DNA of 64,000 nucleotides, from positions 113,242,173 to 113,306,172 of the forward strand of contig NC_133156.1 of assembly GCF_040802235.1 (NCBI RefSeq), given 5' to 3'. Position numbers and translations under genes: made by a program. Below are positions 61,321-64,000 of the stretch, one piece after another. Position 1 is the first letter of the stretch; each line of letters starts with the position of its first letter. Source of the DNA: Manis javanica. Taxonomy: Eukaryota > Chordata > Mammalia > Pholidota > Manidae. The notes beneath the pieces are model-generated. The model worked only from the letters and a program-made list of their open reading frames with translations. It was not told the DNA's origin and made no database searches.

Positions 61321-61773
61321 TTCTTTGGTTAGGTTTATTCCTAGGTATTTTATTCTTCTTGATGCAATTGTGAATGGAATTGTTTTCCTGATTTCTCTTT
61401 CTATTGGTTCATTGTTAGTGTATAGGACAGCTACAGATTTCTGTGTGTTAATTTTGTATCCTGCAACTTTGCTGTATTCCGATATCAGTTCTAGTAGTTT
61501 TGGAATGGAGTCTTTAGGGTTTTTTTATGTACAGTATCATATCATCTGCAAATAGTGACAGTTTAGCTTCTTCTTTACCAATCTGGATTCCTTGTATTTC
61601 TTTGTGTTGTCTGATTGCCGTGGCTAGGACCTCCAGTACTATGTTAAATAACAGTGGGGTAGTGGCCATCCCTGTCTGGTTTCCAATCTCAGAGGAAATG
61701 CTTTCAGCTTCTCGCTGTTTAGTATAATGTTGGCTGTGGGTTTATCATATATGGCCTTTATTATGTTGAGGTA
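61321..61773 (-). pseudogene. ORF2 RT motif C region in a shifted frame
   Basis: Directly after the TAG the original frame continues to an ETRQG segment. A base is then lost and the reading shifts. The palm motif '[13 protein letters not shown]' is read in the other frame (FADD at 61541-61552), and an extra base in the T run at about 61519-61526 restores the original frame. The two indels thus bracket only about 40 codons that include the catalytic aspartates. Confidence 0.85.
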
Positions 61774-63672
61774 CTAGCCCTCTATTCCCATTTTGCTGAG
61801 AGTTTTTATCATGAATGGATGTTGAATTTTGTCAAATGCTTTTTCAGCATCTATGGAGATGATCATGTGGTTTTCGTCTTTCTTTTTGTTGATGTGGTGG
61901 ATGATGTTGATGGATTTTCGAATGTTGTACCATCCTTGCATCCCTGGGATGAATCCCACTTGATCATGGTGTGTGATCCTTTTGATATACTGTTGAATTC
62001 TGTTTGCTAATATTTTATTGAGTATTTTTGCATCTACATTCATCAGGGATATTGGTCTGTAATTTTCTTTTTTGGTGGGGTCTTTGCCTGGTTTTGGTAT
62101 TGGGGTGATGTTGGCTTCATAGAATGAGTTTGGGAGTATTCCCTCTTCTTCTATTTTTTGGAACACTTTAAGGAGAATGGGTATTATGTCTTCTCTGTGT
62201 GTCTGATAAAATTCCGAGATAAATCCGTCCAGCCCCCGGGTTTTGTTCTTGGGTAGTTTTTTGATTACCATTTCAATTTCTTTGCTTGTAATTGGTTTGT
62301 TTAACTTTTGTGTTTCTTCCTTGGTCAGTCTTGGGAGGTTGTATTTTTCTAGGACTTTGTCCATTTCTCCTAGGTTTTCCAGCTTGTTGGCATATAGGTT
62401 TTCATAGTAGTCTTTAATAATTCTTTGTATTTCTGTGGAGTCCGTTGTGATTATTCTGTTCTCATTTCTGATGTTGTAGATTTGTGTTGATTCTCTTTTT
62501 CTCTTAATAAGTTTGGGTAGAGGCTTATCTATTTTGTTTATTTTCTCAAAGAACCAGCTCTTGGTTTCATTGATTTTTGCTATTGTTTTATTCTTCTCAA
62601 TTTTGTTTATTTCTTCTCTGATACTTATTATGTCCCTCCTTCTGCTGACTTTAGGCTTCATTTGTTCTTCTTTTTCCAGTTTTGATAATTGTGATGTTAG
62701 ACTATTCATTTGGGATTGTTCTTCCTTCTTTAAATATGCCTGGATTGCTATATACTTTCCTCTTATGACTGCTTTCGCTGCATCCCTCGGAAGTTGGGGC
62801 TTTGTGTTGTCGTTGTCATTTGTTTCTATATATTCCTTGATCTCTATTTTGATTTGTTCATTTATCCATTGATTATTTAGAGTCATGTTGTTAAGCCTCC
62901 ATGTGTTTGTGAGCCTTTTTGTTTTCTTTGTAGAATTTATTTCTACTTTTATACCTTTGTTGTCTGAAAAATTGGTTGGTAGAATTTCAATATTTTGGAA
63001 TTTACTGAGGCTCCTTTTGTGAGCTAGTATGTGGTCTATTCTGGGGAATGTTCCATGTGCACTTGAGAAGAATGTATCTCCTGTTGGTTTTGGATGTAGA
63101 GTTCTATAGATGTCTATTAGGTCCATCTGTTCTAGTGTGTTGTTCAGTGCCTGTGTGTCCTTACTTACTTTCTGCCCGGTGGATCTATTCTTTGAGGTGA
63201 GTGGTGTGTTGAAGTTTCCTAAAATGAATGCATTGCAGTCTATTTCCCTCTTTAGTTTTGTTAGTATTTGTTTCACAAATGCTGGTGATCCTGTGTTGGG
63301 TGCATATATATTTAGAATGGTTATATCCTCTTGTTGGACTGAGCCCTTTATCATTATGTAGTATCCTTCTTTATCTCTTGTTACTTTTTTTGTTTTGAAG
63401 TCTATTTTGTCTGATATTAGTACTGCATCCCCTGCTTTCTTTTCACTGTTGTTTACCTGAAATATGTTTTTCCATCCCTTGACTTTTAGTCTGTACCTAT
63501 CTTTGGGCTTGAGGTGAGTTTCTTGTAAGCAGCATATAGATGGGTCTTGCTTTTTTATCCATTCTATTACTCTGTGTCTTTTGATTGGTGCATTCACTCC
63601 ATTTACATTTAGGGTGACTATTGAGAGATATGTACTTATTGCCATTGCAGGCTTTAAATTCGTGGTTACCAA
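61774..63672 (-). pseudogene. ORF2 N-terminal open segment: endonuclease and RT fingers/palm
   Basis: 632 codons open. The endonuclease occupies roughly residues 12-245, counted from the upstream Met: LNVNG at 21-25, QETH at 50-53, GNFN at 152-155, RIDH at 211-214, SDN at 236-238. A charged, coiled linker follows (about 285-400). RT begins around '[12 protein letters not shown]', '[20 protein letters not shown]' and ends just after '[10 protein letters not shown]' (catalytic Asp 608) at a TAG. The Asp and His of the endonuclease active site (equivalent to D145 and H230 in human ORF2, as I recall them) are both Asn here, so nicking would be lost even in an intact frame. Confidence 0.93.
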
Positions 63673-63840
63673 AGGTTCAAGGTTAGCCTCTTCAGTATCT
63701 TACTGCCTAACTTAGTTCACTTATTGAGCTGTTATACACACTGTATGGAGATTCTTTTCTTCACTCCCTTCTTATTCCTCCTCCTCCATTCTTCATATGT
63801 TGTGTGTTTTGTTCTGTGCTCTTTCTAGGAGTGCTCCTAT
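63646..63840 (-). other. L1 inter-ORF spacer
   Basis: About 195 bases between the ORF1 stop and the MAIST start of ORF2 (168 to the upstream Met). It is A-rich in the element's sense and has no open frame. It is longer than the 63-base human L1 spacer as I recall it. Confidence 0.75.
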
Positions 63841-63999
63841 CTAGAGCAGTCCCTGTAAGATGCCCTGTAGAGGTGCTTTGTGGGAAGCAAATCCCCTCAG
63901 TTTTTGCTTGTCTGGGAATTGTTTAATCCCGCCAGCATATTTAAATGATAGTCGTGCTGGATACAATATCCTTGGTTCAAGGCCCTTCTGTTTCATTGC
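63841..63999 (-). pseudogene. L1 ORF1 C-terminal end, cut by the window edge
   Basis: 53 codons including the stop TAG at 63841-63843, in frame to the window edge. Residues 'LEPRILYPARLSF' and 'GGIKQFPDKQKLRGFA' are the C-terminal domain of L1 ORF1p, the trimeric RNA-binding chaperone of the L1 ribonucleoprotein. No internal stop appears in this part. The rest of ORF1, including coiled coil and RRM, lies beyond the window, so its integrity is unknown. Confidence 0.88.
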
Positions 64000-64000
64000 A

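Larger units (their letters stand above)
59821..63645 (-). pseudogene. L1 ORF2 (endonuclease / reverse transcriptase), degraded
   Basis: Spans about 1275 codons, the usual ORF2 length, if the start is the MAIST methionine at 63645 (an upstream in-frame Met lies at 63672). Domain order is complete: APE-type endonuclease, reverse transcriptase (motif A '[10 protein letters not shown]', motif C FADD at 61541-61552), thumb and the C-terminal cysteine motif. In functional elements the protein nicks target DNA and reverse-transcribes L1 RNA. In this copy it is destroyed by TAG at 61774-61776, a 1-base deletion near 61640-61655, a compensating 1-base insertion in a T run (about 61519-61526) and TGA at 60871-60873 replacing a tryptophan codon. 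The endonuclease has GNFNT where GDFNT is expected and SDN where SDH is expected. Confidence 0.95.
57643..64000 (-). mobile_element. Long L1 with composite 3' end, minus strand, runs off window
   Basis: At least 6.36 kb of one minus-strand L1. In element order it has the C-terminal end of ORF1 (63841-63999), a spacer, a full-span damaged ORF2 (59821-63645), an ordinary L1 3' UTR with an A-rich end (about 59460-59820) and about 1.8 kb of further same-strand sequence containing an envelope-like frame and an LTR-like end, finishing at a poly(A) signal 20 bases before a TA-rich tail. The 5' UTR and most of ORF1 lie beyond base 64000. Divergence of ORF2 is modest (long open stretches remain), so it is much younger than the L1 fossils at 13990-16000. 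It cannot be active because of its nonsense codons, frameshifts and endonuclease substitutions. Confidence 0.93.

Noticed and set aside
61136..61555. 139-codon plus-strand open frame
   Set aside because: Antisense shadow of L1 ORF2.
62513..62872. 119-codon plus-strand open frame with hydrophobic residues
   Set aside because: Antisense shadow of the lysine-rich ORF2 linker, which reads as Phe/Leu/Ser on the opposite strand.

Overview
The window is non-coding mammalian nuclear DNA. It holds MIR, L2, MaLR (MLT1-type) and hAT (MER5A-type) fossils that are diagnostic of mammals, LINE-1 (L1) debris of several ages, AC/GT/TA microsatellites and AT-rich single-copy sequence. I found no intact host protein-coding gene, no tRNA, rRNA or snRNA gene and no CpG island. 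Open frames of 60-140 codons scattered through 1-57600 lack protein-like features or lie in recognisable repeats. I saw no Alu, B1/B2, Can-SINE, BovA or ERE-type SINE. Young-looking L1 3' ends are of a type I associate with Laurasiatheria. From unverified memory, the unusual L1 tail at the right edge resembles L1 tails of pangolins (Pholidota); treat the species as a low-confidence guess.

Layout. 1-13990: AT-rich intergenic DNA with MIR, L2 and two plus-strand L1 3' ends (7862-8175, 8955-9260), and candidate conserved non-coding blocks near 5040-6090. 13990-16000: an old minus-strand L1 ORF2 remnant. 16000-38190: mostly single-copy AT-rich DNA with MER5A, MIR, L2 and L1 fragments. 38194-38630: an MLT1-type LTR. 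38640-46980: MIR, L2 and unclassified old repeats. 46990-47396 and 48482-48883: two related ~0.4 kb LTRs, each flanked by imperfect 5-bp duplications, best read as two solo LTRs. 51230-51720: a CpG-retaining, motif-rich block that looks like an enhancer. 53240-56640: L2 and MIR. 56675-56806: a 132-bp L1 3' end with clear 17-bp target-site duplications.

57643-64000 is the main feature: a long minus-strand L1 whose 5' part runs off the window. It shows the end of ORF1, a full-span but broken ORF2 (nonsense codons, a compensating frameshift pair around the reverse-transcriptase FADD motif, and two endonuclease active-site substitutions) and an ordinary L1 3' UTR ending in an A-rich tract near 59460. 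About 1.8 kb of extra sequence in the same orientation follows. It includes a reading frame resembling the transmembrane subunit of a retroviral envelope, then an LTR-like end with a 3 x 19 bp tandem repeat and a poly(A) signal just before the element's terminus. The simplest reading is an L1 that acquired the env-LTR end of an endogenous retrovirus as its new 3' end, by 3' transduction or template switching. This is the most unusual observation here.
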